Source: Catenulispora sp. MAP5-51 (GTDB lineage: Bacteria > Actinomycetota > Actinomycetes > Streptomycetales > Catenulisporaceae). From it: a stretch of 64,000 nucleotides of DNA. This document shows, one piece after another, positions 26,170-35,451 of this stretch. The DNA is taken from NCBI RefSeq assembly GCF_041261205.1, contig NZ_JBGCCH010000023.1, positions 62,001 through 126,000 of the forward strand, in the 5' to 3' direction. The position numbers and the translations under genes are program-made. Numbering within the stretch: position 1 is the stretch's first letter; each line of letters opens with the position of its first letter. Under the pieces are notes generated by a model. That model made no database searches. It was not told where the DNA came from and was given only the letters and a program-made list of their open reading frames with translations.

Positions 26170-27006
26170 ATGCGATCGCTGTCGGTCGTGATACCGGCTT
26201 ATAACGAGGCCGAGAACATAGAAGACGTAATAGCCTCCATACCGGTTTCGCAGTTGTCTGATTTGGGTTGGTCGACCGAGATCGTCGTGGTGGACAACAA
26301 CTGCAGCGATGGCACCGGGGAGCTGGCGCGGGCGGCCGGCGCCCGGGTCGTGTTCCAGCCCGAGAAGGGCTACGGCAACGCCTACAAGGCCGGCTTCGCC
26401 GCCGCCTCGGGCGAGGTGATCGCCTCCGGCGACGCCGACCGCACCTACCCGTTCGACCACCTGCCGGAGCTGCTGGCCGAGCTGGAGAGCTCCGGCGCGG
26501 ACTTCATGACCACCGACCGCCTGCACTCGGCCAACCGCGGCGCGATGAAGCAGTCCCACTTCTGGGCCAACCACGCTCTGAGCTTCGTCAGCCGGCTCAT
26601 CTTCCGGCACGGCATCCGCGACTCGCAGTCCGGTATGTGGATCTTCCACCGGCATGTCTGGGCCGGGATCGACGTCCGTTCCCCGGGCATGGCCTTCTCC
26701 CAGGAGATCAAGAACGCGGCGGTGCTCGCGGGCTATAAGGTGACCGAGACTCACATCGAGTACCGGGTACGCGGCGGCGATGTGAAGCTCAACTCGGTCC
26801 GCGACGGCGTCCGGAACATGGCCCACCTCATCGGCCATCGGATCCGGCACGACGGTCCGGCGTCCGACGGCTCCCACCAGGACCAGGACGCCGCCGTCCA
26901 CACCCGGGCCAAGGGTGTCCGGCTCCCGGCCATGCGTTCGGCGAGCGTGTCAGAGGCAGAAGGAGCAACACCGGGATGCCAGACCGGCAGCGGCACAGCA
27001 GCCTGA
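26170..27006 (+). CDS. GT2-family glycosyltransferase
   Basis: A 278-residue GT-A enzyme of the dolichol-phosphate-mannose-synthase-like type. SLSVVIPAYNEAENIEDVIA opens the fold, IVVVDNNCSDGT and ASGDADRTYPFDHLPEL carry the nucleotide-sugar and metal-binding Asp residues, and RHGIRDSQSGMWIF is typical of this branch. No membrane helices follow, so it acts on the cytoplasmic face. ATG at 26170 has GGGGGGAAACTCG upstream. The C-terminal 40 residues are polar and overlap the next gene by 31 bases. It may load a lipid carrier with a sugar for the exopolysaccharide. Confidence 0.92.
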   Translation: MRSLSVVIPAYNEAENIEDVIASIPVSQLSDLGWSTEIVVVDNNCSDGTGELARAAGARVVFQPEKGYGNAYKAGFAAASGEVIASGDADRTYPFDHLPELLAELESSGADFMTTDRLHSANRGAMKQSHFWANHALSFVSRLIFRHGIRDSQSGMWIFHRHVWAGIDVRSPGMAFSQEIKNAAVLAGYKVTETHIEYRVRGGDVKLNSVRDGVRNMAHLIGHRIRHDGPASDGSHQDQDAAVHTRAKGVRLPAMRSASVSEAEGATPGCQTGSGTAA

Positions 27007-27866
27007 GCGACGTGTTCGCCGGGCTGTTCGCGGCACGGTCCCAGAAGTCCCCGGCCGAGTCCGGCCGACACCTGGACGCCGTTCCCGCGGCGTCTTCGGG
27101 AACCGACCCGGACTCCGGACAACCCCGCGATGCGCGGGACGGCGATCCGGATCCGGCGTCCGGACCAGCCGGACCGGCCGGACAAGGCGGTCCGGCCGAT
27201 CCGGCTGGTCCGCCTTGGGAGGACGACCCCAGCGCGGTGACGATGGTGTTGAGCCGATCGGCATGGGAACTCTCCGCTCGGCAGGGCCGCAAGACGGATC
27301 ATCCGGACCCGATGGCCGACACGATGCAATTGAGCCGGTCGGCCGTGCTGCGGCCGGCCGGCCAGGCGGCCGACCCGGGCTCTGGTCCCGACACCGCTGC
27401 GGACGCTGATACCGGCTCCGGTGCCGGACCGGCATCACCGATGTCCGTCCGCACACTCCTGGACCGGCACCGCCGAGCACTCACGATCTGCGCAGCCGGC
27501 CTGGCAGCCGTCTGCGTTCTGCTGGCGCTGCCGCCGGTCCGCGCCCAGCTGCGGGACTCGTTCACCAGATTGCCGCAGCCGTACACGGCCCTGTACTTCA
27601 CCACGCCGCCGCAGGTGGACGGCACCGTGTTGACCGTGCCGGTGAGCGTGCACGCCGTGCAGACCACCACGGACGCCTACAACGTCCGGGTCTGGACGGT
27701 CGATGCCCAGGGCCGGATCGACGACAGCCGGACCGCCGACCTCAAGTGGGACGGCCAGGCGTTGAGCACTGTCGTCAGCATGCCCGTCAATCCCGCGGCC
27801 GTCACAGTCTGGGTCTCCCTCGCCGGCAGCACCGAAACCCTCCATTACAAGATCGCGGTGGCATGA
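26976..27866 (+). CDS. Single-pass membrane protein of the exopolysaccharide locus, unknown
   Basis: A 296-residue protein. The first ~160 residues are cytoplasmic, disordered and rich in Pro/Gly/Asp, with a twice-used short motif MVLSRSAWEL / MQLSRSAVL. One membrane helix lies near 167-187 (ALTICAAGLAAVCVLLALPP), then an external domain of about 105 residues with alternating strands (VRVWTVDAQGRIDDSRTADL). No family is recognised. ATG at 26976 follows AGAAGGAG; the stop overlaps the GT4 start as ATGA, so it is translated together with it. A regulatory or assembly role is possible (inference). Confidence 0.75.
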   Translation: MPDRQRHSSLSDVFAGLFAARSQKSPAESGRHLDAVPAASSGTDPDSGQPRDARDGDPDPASGPAGPAGQGGPADPAGPPWEDDPSAVTMVLSRSAWELSARQGRKTDHPDPMADTMQLSRSAVLRPAGQAADPGSGPDTAADADTGSGAGPASPMSVRTLLDRHRRALTICAAGLAAVCVLLALPPVRAQLRDSFTRLPQPYTALYFTTPPQVDGTVLTVPVSVHAVQTTTDAYNVRVWTVDAQGRIDDSRTADLKWDGQALSTVVSMPVNPAAVTVWVSLAGSTETLHYKIAVA

Positions 27867-29041
27867 CCGAACACAGCTCCCCCGAGCACATACCCTCCGA
27901 CGTCTCCGCGCGAGGCAAACGACGGCGCATCGTTCAAGTCACCCCGAACTACCCGCCGCTGCTCGGCGGCCTGGAGCGGGTGGTCCAGATCCTGGCCACG
28001 CGGCTCGCGGCCCGCCACGACGTCAGCGTGGTCACCACCGACAACAGGGCCGGCGGCGCGCCGCGCCGCGCGGTCGAAGCGGGCGGCGTCAAGGTCCTGC
28101 GGCACCGGTCGCTGACCGTCGCACACACATCGCTGGCCCCCGGCATGTTCGGCTCACTGCTGCGGATCCGGCCCGGCACGGTGATCCACCTGCACTGCGC
28201 GACCGCGGTCGTGCCGGAACAGGTCTGGCTCAGCGCCCGCATGCGCGGCCTGAAGTACATCCTGCACTTCCACATGGAAGTCGACGCCTCAGGCCCGCTG
28301 GGCCGACTGCTGCCCTATTACAAGACGCACCTGTTCGGCCGAGTCGTCCGGGGGGCGGCCGGCGTCATCGTGCTCACCGAGTCCCAGCGCGATTTCCTGG
28401 CCGAGCGCTACGGTGTGGACCGGACGAAGGTCTACGTGGTCCCCAACGGCGTGGCCGAAGAGTTCTTCCTGCCGCCACGCCCCCCGCGCGCGGAGCCGGC
28501 AGCCGGTTCGGAGTCCGACCCGCTGCGGCTGCTGTTCGTCGGCCGGCTCGACATCCAGAAGAACGTCGCCCGGCTGCTCGACGCGATGGCCCAGGTCGAC
28601 GAGCCGGTGCGGCTGCGGCTCGTCGGCGACGGCGATCTGCGCCAAGACCTGCTGACCCAGGCGGCTCGGCTCGGACTGGGCGACCGGGTGGAGTTCGTCG
28701 GCCGCAAGCACGGCGACGACCTGCTCAAGGAGTACGCCGACGCCGAGCTGTTCGTCCTGCCCTCCGACCGGGAGGGCATGGCGCTGGTGGTGCTGGAGGC
28801 CATGGCCGCCGGGCTGCCGGTGCTGGCCACCGCGGTGCCCGGCAACATCGAGACGGTCGAGGGCGCCGGCGTGCTCGCCGAGCCGGATCCGCAGGCCCTG
28901 GCCGCCGCGATCGACACCCTTGCCCGGGACCGCTCGGCATTGGCCGCCGCGGCCGCGGCCGGCGCCGCGCGGGTCGCCGACAGCCGCTGGGACCAGGTCG
29001 TGGCCGCGATCGAGGACGTCTACGAGCAGGTGGGATTCTGA
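27863..29041 (+). CDS. GT4-family glycosyltransferase
   Basis: A 392-residue GT-B enzyme. RRIVQVTPNYPPLLGGLERV is the Gly-rich N-terminal loop, LLFVGRLDIQKNVARLLDAM begins the C-terminal domain, and LFVLPSDREGMALVVLEAMAAGLPV carries the EX7E motif that binds the nucleotide sugar. ATG at 27863 overlaps the stop of the previous gene as ATGA. It should add a hexose to a lipid-linked intermediate. Its stop overlaps the probable CTG start of the next gene as CTGA. Confidence 0.94.
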   Translation: MTEHSSPEHIPSDVSARGKRRRIVQVTPNYPPLLGGLERVVQILATRLAARHDVSVVTTDNRAGGAPRRAVEAGGVKVLRHRSLTVAHTSLAPGMFGSLLRIRPGTVIHLHCATAVVPEQVWLSARMRGLKYILHFHMEVDASGPLGRLLPYYKTHLFGRVVRGAAGVIVLTESQRDFLAERYGVDRTKVYVVPNGVAEEFFLPPRPPRAEPAAGSESDPLRLLFVGRLDIQKNVARLLDAMAQVDEPVRLRLVGDGDLRQDLLTQAARLGLGDRVEFVGRKHGDDLLKEYADAELFVLPSDREGMALVVLEAMAAGLPVLATAVPGNIETVEGAGVLAEPDPQALAAAIDTLARDRSALAAAAAAGAARVADSRWDQVVAAIEDVYEQVGF

Positions 29042-31656
29042 ACACCGAGACTTCGAACGGCAGGACCGCGATCCTGGCGAGCGTCGTCCTCGCCGGTGTG
29101 ACCGCCTGCTTCGGCGCCTACTACCTTCCCGGCCCGCCGGCCACACTGGCCGGCCTGTGGCTGATCCTCGGCGCGCCGACCGTGCTGTGGACGGGCATGG
29201 CGCGGCGCGCCGTGTCCAGGCTCGACGCCGCGGTGCTGGTCGCTTTCGGCTTCGCCGTGGTCACCGACTTCGCCGTGCTGCTGCTCGTGAACTTCGGCGG
29301 CCCGCTGTTCGGCTACAGCCGACCGCTGTCGGAAGTGCCGCTGGCGGCCGGGTTCGCGCTCGTCAACCTGCTGATCGGGGCGCTGTCCCCGAAGTGCCCG
29401 CCGGTGAACTGGATCCGGGTCCGGGAACTGGCCGGGCTGAGGGCCGTCGCCGGCTACGGCGTGCTGTGCCTGGTCCTGGCTGTCGCCGGCGCGACGCGGC
29501 TGAACAACGGGCTCGGCCCGCAGGCCAGCATGGTCGCGTACACGGCGATCGCCGGGCTGCTGGTCCTGATGCTGATCCGGCATGAGCGGTACGCGGTCGA
29601 GGTGCTGGAGCTGGGGGTGTTCCTCGGCGCCGCCGCCCTCCTGCTGCTGACGTCGCTGCGCGGGTGGCTGATCACCGGGCACGACATCCAGGTGGAGTAC
29701 GAGGTCTACCGGCTCAACCTCGGCGGTGGGCACTGGGTGATCGGCGACTACAAGACCTCGTACAACGCCTGCCTGAGCATCACCCTGCTGCCGCTGGCGT
29801 TCACCAAGCTCACCGCGATCTCGGCGGCCGGGGTCTGGAAGATCGTCTTCCCGCTGATGTTCGCGGCGGCTCCGGTCGCCTTGTTCCGTTCGGTCGAGAA
29901 CCTGGCGTCGCGACAGGTGGCGCTGTTGTCCTCGGCGCTGTTCCTGACCTTCCCGACGTTCTTCACGGACATGGCGTACATGGCACGCCAGGAGATCGCG
30001 TTCGTCATCCTGGGCGCGGTGGTCGTGGTGATGTCCGAGCAGCAGGAGGACGCCCGGCAGCGGCGCTACCTGCTGGTCCCTCTGCTTGCCGGGATCGTGC
30101 TCGCGCACTATGCGACGGCGTATGTACTGGTGATGGTCCTGGGATCCGCCATGGTGGTCACCACCGCCTGGCGGTGGCTGGACCGATTCGGCGAGCGCCG
30201 CCGGAGCCGGATGGGCCAACCTGCCGCCGCCGGCGTCCAAGCCGCCCAGAGCCGAGCCACACAGAACCAGGCCACACAGAACCAAGCCACACAGAACCCG
30301 GCCGCCGAGGACCAGGCCGGCGACGTCTGGGACTACGGCGACTGGGATTACGTCGAGGACCCTGAGAGCAAGGCCGACGAGAACACGGCCGGCGGGAGCC
30401 AGGCCGATGCAGGCAGCACACTCGCACCCGGTGTCCTCGCCGACGGCCGGGGCAGGGGCGGATTCCGGGAGCGCATAGCCGCCCTCCGGGCCCGGGGCGG
30501 CGCCTCGCCGAAGGCGGGCGCCCCGGCGTTCATCACCTTCTGGGTCGTGGCCCTCACCGCCGTCCTGGCCGTGGGCTACGCCGGACCCGTCACCCACACC
30601 AGCGGGCAGCTGACCAGTACCCTGACCGCCTCGTGGCGCGAGATCATCGGCGACACCTCGGACGTCGGCTCCGCCGACACCTCCAACAGCCTGGTCGGCG
30701 GCTCCACCATCACCGACACCCAGCGCATGGACGCCTACCTGGCCGAGACCCGTGCCGAGACCACCGACGACCGCGACTCGGGTCTGCTGTACCCGCAGTC
30801 GGTGATCGACAAGTACCCGACCCCGATCACCTCCATCCCGGACCTGCCGCTGACTTCCGTCGGCAACGGTCTGCAGAGCCTCGGGCTGCCGGTGGCGAGT
30901 CTGAACGGCCTGATCCGCTTCGGCATAGCCGCCGCGATCCAGCTCCTGCTGCTGCTCGGCACGGCCGTCGTCCTGCTGGGCCTGCGCTATCGGCGGCTGC
31001 GGGCCGAGGTGACCCCGACCCGGGACCAGGCCGCGCTCGCCATCGGCTCGATAGCCGTCCTGGTCCTGCTCACGCTCGTGCCGCAGCTCACGGTCGACTA
31101 CAGCGTCCTGCGCGCGCTCCAGCAAGGGATCTTCTTCTTCGGCGCGTTCATGGCCGCCGGCCTGCTCTGGGTCCTGCGTTGGTGCGGCCGCTACCGGACG
31201 CCGCTGCTGGCGGCGGTGATCGCCGTGATGGTCGTCGACCTCACCGGCGTGGTGCCGCGCCTCACCGGCGGCTACCAGCCGCAGCTCGCGCTCTCCGACT
31301 CCGGTGCGTACTACGACGCGTACTTCCCGACCCAAGAGGAGATGGACGCGGCCACCTGGCTCCAGAGCGTGTACGACCGCATCCCGCCCGACGCGCAGCA
31401 GACCATGTTGCTCCAGACCAGTCAGGACGTCTTCGAGCGGATCCAGAGCATCTACGTCGGCCCCACCGACGGCACGGTCGATCCGCTCATGCTCCAGCCG
31501 GGCAGCTACGTCATGCTCGGGCACGCGGAGGTGGACCAGGACCGGGCGTCCATCGACTACCGGGGCACGGCGGTTCCGTACGTGTATCCGACCGGTCTGC
31601 TCGAGGACTTGAAGGACAAGATCTACGTCAGCCCCGGAGTGGAGATTTACCGATGA
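29038..31656 (+). CDS. Large polytopic membrane protein (candidate polymerase or GT-C enzyme), CTG start
   Basis: An 872-residue protein with many membrane helices in both halves. The obvious GTG at 29098 would cut through the first helix (TAILASVVLAGVTACFGAYY); the upstream in-frame CTG at 29038, with AGGTGGGA before it and a CTGA overlap with the GT4 stop, restores it. A hydrophilic loop near residues 395-490 has a 5-residue repeat (ATQNQ three times) and acidic runs, and is cytoplasmic or external by topology. The C-terminus is soluble (about 745-872). No GT motif was found with certainty. Role as Wzy-like polymerase or sugar transferase is inferred from context. Confidence 0.8.
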   Translation: MNTETSNGRTAILASVVLAGVTACFGAYYLPGPPATLAGLWLILGAPTVLWTGMARRAVSRLDAAVLVAFGFAVVTDFAVLLLVNFGGPLFGYSRPLSEVPLAAGFALVNLLIGALSPKCPPVNWIRVRELAGLRAVAGYGVLCLVLAVAGATRLNNGLGPQASMVAYTAIAGLLVLMLIRHERYAVEVLELGVFLGAAALLLLTSLRGWLITGHDIQVEYEVYRLNLGGGHWVIGDYKTSYNACLSITLLPLAFTKLTAISAAGVWKIVFPLMFAAAPVALFRSVENLASRQVALLSSALFLTFPTFFTDMAYMARQEIAFVILGAVVVVMSEQQEDARQRRYLLVPLLAGIVLAHYATAYVLVMVLGSAMVVTTAWRWLDRFGERRRSRMGQPAAAGVQAAQSRATQNQATQNQATQNPAAEDQAGDVWDYGDWDYVEDPESKADENTAGGSQADAGSTLAPGVLADGRGRGGFRERIAALRARGGASPKAGAPAFITFWVVALTAVLAVGYAGPVTHTSGQLTSTLTASWREIIGDTSDVGSADTSNSLVGGSTITDTQRMDAYLAETRAETTDDRDSGLLYPQSVIDKYPTPITSIPDLPLTSVGNGLQSLGLPVASLNGLIRFGIAAAIQLLLLLGTAVVLLGLRYRRLRAEVTPTRDQAALAIGSIAVLVLLTLVPQLTVDYSVLRALQQGIFFFGAFMAAGLLWVLRWCGRYRTPLLAAVIAVMVVDLTGVVPRLTGGYQPQLALSDSGAYYDAYFPTQEEMDAATWLQSVYDRIPPDAQQTMLLQTSQDVFERIQSIYVGPTDGTVDPLMLQPGSYVMLGHAEVDQDRASIDYRGTAVPYVYPTGLLEDLKDKIYVSPGVEIYR
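30256..30300 (+). repeat. 15-bp tandem repeat in a loop of the polytopic protein gene
   Basis: Three near-identical 15-base units beginning GCCACACAGAACC at 30256, 30271 and 30286 encode ATQNQ/ATQNP. It is in frame, so changes in copy number would lengthen or shorten the loop without a frameshift. Confidence 0.8.
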
Positions 31657-32843
31657 GCGCCGTCCCACCGATGAGCGACGACGCCCGCGGGCCACTCAAA
31701 GTCCTGCTCGTCTGCCACTATTACCCGCCGCATCTGGGCGGTATCGAGAACGTGGTGCACGCTGAGGCCCGGCACCTGACCGCCGCCGGGGTTCAGGTGA
31801 CCGTGCTGACCAGCGGGGAGCGCAGCAGCGTCACCGACGAGGACGGGATCCGGGTGGTGCGGGTCCGGGCCTGGAACGGGCTGGAGCGCAAAGCCGGCGT
31901 GCCTTTCCCGATCCTGGGGCCGAAGCTGCTGCGCCGGGCGGTGCGCTGGGCCCGGTGGGCCGACGTCGTGCACATCCACGATGCCTTCTATCTGACGTCA
32001 TGGGCCGCGCTGACCGCGGCGAAGGCGACCCGCACCCCGGTGGTGGCCACGCAGCACGTAGCGCTGGTGCACCACGACTCGGCCGCCGTGAGCCTGGTCC
32101 AGAAGGCCGTCTACGCCACGGCGGGGCGGCTGCTCATGCGCGGCGCACAGACCGTGTTCACCATGAACTCCGACGTCGCGGCCTTCGCCCGCGGGCTCGG
32201 CGCTCGACCGGAAGGGGTGCGCCACCTGCCGAACGGCGTCGACACCGCGCTGTTCCGGCCGTCCCGCGATGCCGCCGAGCAGGCCGCCGAACGCGAGCGG
32301 CTGGGTCTGCCGCCGGAGGGCGTACTGGTGCTGTTCGTCGGCCGGTTCGTCCCCAAGAAGGGTTTCGATCTGCTGCTCGCGGCGGAGGACCCGGGTTACC
32401 GGCTGGTGTTCGCGGGCGGGCCGGCCGAGGCGCTGTCCGGGGCGCCGGACTCAGCGATCTACCTCGGCTCCCTGGCTCCCGCCGAGGTGGCCGCCGCCTA
32501 CCGAGCCTGCGACATCTTCGCCCTGCCGTCGACCTCCGAGGGGTTCCCGCTCACCGTCCAGGAGGCGATGAGCTCCGGGATCGCCGTGCTGACCACGGAC
32601 GACAGCGGGTACGCGGCCTACGACCTGGATCGTGATCGCGTATCGTTGGTGGACCGGGACACGGAGATGCTCCGTGTCCGGCTGCAAGAGATAGCCGCCG
32701 ACTCCGAGCTGCGCGGGCAGATGGGCAAGTACGCCCGGGAGTACGCTGTGGAGCGTTTCGCGTGGCCGGACCACGCATCCATGCTGATCGAGACCTACCG
32801 TTCGGCGAGCCGCCCGGGGGGAAGTTCCGCCGACCGGGGATGA
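31653..32843 (+). CDS. GT4-family glycosyltransferase
   Basis: A 396-residue GT-B enzyme. LKVLLVCHYYPPHLGGIENV is the N-terminal loop, VLFVGRFVPKKGFDLLLAAE the domain hinge, and DIFALPSTSEGFPLTVQEAM the EX7E region. ATG at 31653 overlaps the stop of the large membrane gene as ATGA; the longer frame reaching back to 30633 is a shadow. The two GT4 enzymes of this run differ in their acceptor domains, which fits different steps of one repeat unit (inference). Confidence 0.94.
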   Translation: MSAVPPMSDDARGPLKVLLVCHYYPPHLGGIENVVHAEARHLTAAGVQVTVLTSGERSSVTDEDGIRVVRVRAWNGLERKAGVPFPILGPKLLRRAVRWARWADVVHIHDAFYLTSWAALTAAKATRTPVVATQHVALVHHDSAAVSLVQKAVYATAGRLLMRGAQTVFTMNSDVAAFARGLGARPEGVRHLPNGVDTALFRPSRDAAEQAAERERLGLPPEGVLVLFVGRFVPKKGFDLLLAAEDPGYRLVFAGGPAEALSGAPDSAIYLGSLAPAEVAAAYRACDIFALPSTSEGFPLTVQEAMSSGIAVLTTDDSGYAAYDLDRDRVSLVDRDTEMLRVRLQEIAADSELRGQMGKYAREYAVERFAWPDHASMLIETYRSASRPGGSSADRG

Positions 32844-32846
32844 CGT

Positions 32847-33299
32847 ATGAGGACGATGTACCGGCCCGCCGCCGAGACGCTGATGGTCGCCGGGCTGCTG
32901 GGCTGGGCCTACGTGGCCCTGGTCGCGGTGCTGCGGCCGTACGCGCTGGCGGTGCATATCGCCGCCGTGCTGCCGCTGCGGCGTGACACCTTCGGGGCAC
33001 TGAGCCTGGCGCTGTCGTTCGCCTGCGCGTACGCGCTGCGTGCCCGGACCGGCACGTTCTGGGCACGCCGCACCGGCCGTCCGGACGCGGCCGAGGCCGC
33101 CATGGCCGCGATCGGCGGCTACGCGTTCCTGGTGTGGGTCTACCTGTGCCTCAACAACCTGTCCCACCCGTGGACCACCGGATACCGGCTGACCCACTTC
33201 TTCGAGCACCCGTCGGAGGGCACGACGGCTGTGCTGTGCTTCGTGGTGTTGTCCGGCTGCTTGTTCGGTCTCCGGCTCCGGAAGACGCAGCGTGGCTAA
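32847..33299 (+). CDS. Small integral membrane protein
   Basis: A 150-residue protein with about four membrane helices (TLMVAGLLGWAYVALVAVLR; FGALSLALSFACAYALRA; AAIGGYAFLVWVYLCLNNLS; VLCFVVLSGCLFGLRL). ATG at 32847 follows GGGGATGAC, three bases after the stop of the GT4 gene. No family was recognised. The stop overlaps the flippase start by 8 bases, so it is probably made with the flippase and may assist it. Confidence 0.75.
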   Translation: MRTMYRPAAETLMVAGLLGWAYVALVAVLRPYALAVHIAAVLPLRRDTFGALSLALSFACAYALRARTGTFWARRTGRPDAAEAAMAAIGGYAFLVWVYLCLNNLSHPWTTGYRLTHFFEHPSEGTTAVLCFVVLSGCLFGLRLRKTQRG

Positions 33300-35388
33300 G
33301 GGGCGTCGCCGCCGGGGGGCTGCTGAACCAGATGTCGACGTCGCGAAGGTCGGCGCTTCCACGACCGCTGTCTCCGACCTCGCCAGCACCCGCCTCGCCA
33401 ATACCGGCCTAGACAGCACCCGCCTCGCCAATGCCGACCTCGACAGCACCCACCTCAGAAGCACCGTCCTCGACAGCACGGTCCTGGACAACACCGCCGC
33501 CGACAGCTCCGATCCAGACGATGCCGGGGAGTCAGGAAGCACCGAGGAGTCGGGAGGCGCCGCCGGCTCGAAGATGCTCCGGAACTCGCTGTTCCTCATG
33601 GTCTCCGCCGGCCTCACCGCCGGCATCGGCTTCGTATTCTGGGCGCTCGTCGCCCACCTCTACAGCTCGACCCAGATCGGCCTGGCCACCACGCTGCTGT
33701 CGGCGATCTCGCTCATCTCGTTCCTGAGCACGTTCGGGTTCGGGGCCACGATGATCCGGTACCAGGCCGACGGCGCGGCCCGGCACCGTCAGGTGTCGGT
33801 GATGCTGGCGCTGGTGGCGGGTGCCAGCTTCGTGCTCGGCACGGGCTATGTCCTGCTCGTGAAGGTGATCTCCCCGGACCTGTCCTTCATCCGCGACAAG
33901 CCCCTCTACGCCGTCGTCCTGATCGTCATCTGTGTCTTCGCCACGATCAACCTGGTCACCGACTCGGTCTTCATGGCCGCGCGCCGGGCCGAGTACAACA
34001 CGCTGGTCGACGGCTTCATCCAGAGTCTGTCCAAGCTGGTGGTCCCGGCATCCGTGGTCGGCATGGGTGCCATGGGCATCGTGGCGGCCTCCGGGACCGG
34101 CTACGTCGTGGCCACGCTGGCGTCGCTGTACTTCATGCACCGCAAGCTGGGCTTCCGGTTCTCCTTCCGCCTCGGCGGCACCCGGATCCGGGAGACCGCG
34201 AGCTACTCGGCGACCACCCACTTCTCCTCGCTGCTGAACCTGATACCGCAGCTGGCCCTGCCGGTCATCACGCTGCGCTGGCTGGGTCCCGACGACGTCA
34301 CCTACTACTACCTGGGCTCCCAGATCGCGGCTCTGCTCTCGACCGGCTCGTACGCCATCGGCGACGCCCTCTTCTCCGAGGGCGCCCACGATCCCGAGCA
34401 GCTGCGCAGCCTGATGAAGCGGTCCGCGACCATCATGACCGCGGTGATGATACCCGGCGTCGCGGCCGTGATCCTGGTCCGCGAGCCGCTGCTGAGCCTG
34501 TTCGGCAGCAAGTACCCGGGGCACGCGCAGGGACTGCTGACAATCCTGGCGCTCGGCGCGCTCGCGGTCGCGTTCCACACCTGGGCCACCAGCGCGCTGC
34601 GGATCACGGGGCGCATGAAGCCGCTGCTGGGCAGCAACGTGGTGTACATGGTCGCGACCCTGGCGCTGGCCCTGGGCTTCGCGCACCGGGGCCTGAACTG
34701 GATCGGCTGGTCCTGGGCCCTGGGCAACCTGGCCTCGGGACTGTTCGCGGTGGCGTTCGTCCCGGGGGCGAAGATAGCCGCGCAGACCGAGGCCGACGAG
34801 GACTACGACCTCTACGAGCCCGGCGAGGGCCCCGAACGCGACGAGGAGGGGGTGCCGGCCGGCGTCGGCGCCGCGGGGTCCGGCAGCGTGCCACGGGACC
34901 GTCCACGGCCCCGGCAGAGCGTGTGGGTCGGTGTCGGCGACTCGACGGCGATCACCGAGCCGATGTTCTTCCCGTGGAACCGTCCGGAGGCACGCGGACG
35001 CAGCGACCGCTTCGACGCGTACAGCCCGGACGACGAGGGCAGTGCCACGCCGCGGGCGTACGGACGGGAGAGCTGGCGGCCGGCCCGGACCGGAGGCCTG
35101 CGCATGCGGCCCCGGTCGATGCCCCGCCAGGCCGGACCAGTGGATCAGGGACCGGCGGATCAGGGACCGGCCGAAGAGCGGGCGGCCGAAGGGCGGGCCG
35201 TGCCGCGGGACCGGATCAGATCGGCGGGCCCGGTGGTGCCGCCGTCGGCCGCGGACGCGGAGCAGACCCTGATCATGCGGCCGATCGTGGTCCCCGATTC
35301 CTTCTTCCGGCCAGAGCCCGAGGATCCCGATCCGCGCCCGGAGCCGGGCGGGGCGGACGACCGCTGGATGCCGCCACCGGGACCGTGA
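33292..35388 (+). CDS. Wzx-like polysaccharide flippase with N-terminal pentapeptide-repeat stretch
   Basis: A 698-residue MOP-superfamily exporter, longer than usual (400-500). Residues about 95-500 hold 12-14 helices, starting LRNSLFLMVSAGLTAGIGFVF WAL and including YYLGSQIAALLSTGSYAIGD; it should flip lipid-linked repeat units. Residues about 28-72 follow an xLxxT five-residue period (DLAST RLANT GLDST RLANA DLDST HLRST), the pattern of pentapeptide-repeat proteins, encoded by 15-base repeats. The C-terminal ~190 residues are cytoplasmic, charged and disordered. GTG at 33292. It converges on the GT2 gene. Confidence 0.9.
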   Translation: MAKGRRRRGAAEPDVDVAKVGASTTAVSDLASTRLANTGLDSTRLANADLDSTHLRSTVLDSTVLDNTAADSSDPDDAGESGSTEESGGAAGSKMLRNSLFLMVSAGLTAGIGFVFWALVAHLYSSTQIGLATTLLSAISLISFLSTFGFGATMIRYQADGAARHRQVSVMLALVAGASFVLGTGYVLLVKVISPDLSFIRDKPLYAVVLIVICVFATINLVTDSVFMAARRAEYNTLVDGFIQSLSKLVVPASVVGMGAMGIVAASGTGYVVATLASLYFMHRKLGFRFSFRLGGTRIRETASYSATTHFSSLLNLIPQLALPVITLRWLGPDDVTYYYLGSQIAALLSTGSYAIGDALFSEGAHDPEQLRSLMKRSATIMTAVMIPGVAAVILVREPLLSLFGSKYPGHAQGLLTILALGALAVAFHTWATSALRITGRMKPLLGSNVVYMVATLALALGFAHRGLNWIGWSWALGNLASGLFAVAFVPGAKIAAQTEADEDYDLYEPGEGPERDEEGVPAGVGAAGSGSVPRDRPRPRQSVWVGVGDSTAITEPMFFPWNRPEARGRSDRFDAYSPDDEGSATPRAYGRESWRPARTGGLRMRPRSMPRQAGPVDQGPADQGPAEERAAEGRAVPRDRIRSAGPVVPPSAADAEQTLIMRPIVVPDSFFRPEPEDPDPRPEPGGADDRWMPPPGP
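33380..33505 (+). repeat. 15-base period repeats coding the pentapeptide stretch
   Basis: A run with period 15 (CTCGCCAGCACCCGC, CTAGACAGCACCCGC, CTCGACAGCACCCAC and others) encodes xLxxT units of the flippase N-terminus. Units are diverged but in phase, which suggests selection on the protein pattern. Confidence 0.7.
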
Positions 35389-35410
35389 GTGCTCGTTCGT
35401 CGAGCGCTGA

Positions 35411-35424
35411 GGCCGGTTCCGGCC
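35411..35424. terminator. GC-rich palindrome between convergent genes
   Basis: GGCCGG-TT-CCGGCC lies between the flippase stop (35388) and the convergent GT2 stop (35452). It could act as a bidirectional terminator, though the loop is very short and there is no T-run. Confidence 0.35.
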
Positions 35425-35451
35425 CGGTCCCGGCGGCGCCGTGCGGCCGTG

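Noticed and set aside
29020-31695. 891-codon minus-strand frame opposite the polytopic protein
   Set aside because: Gln/Arg/His/Pro-rich shadow; the plus-strand frame has membrane helices and coupling to neighbours.
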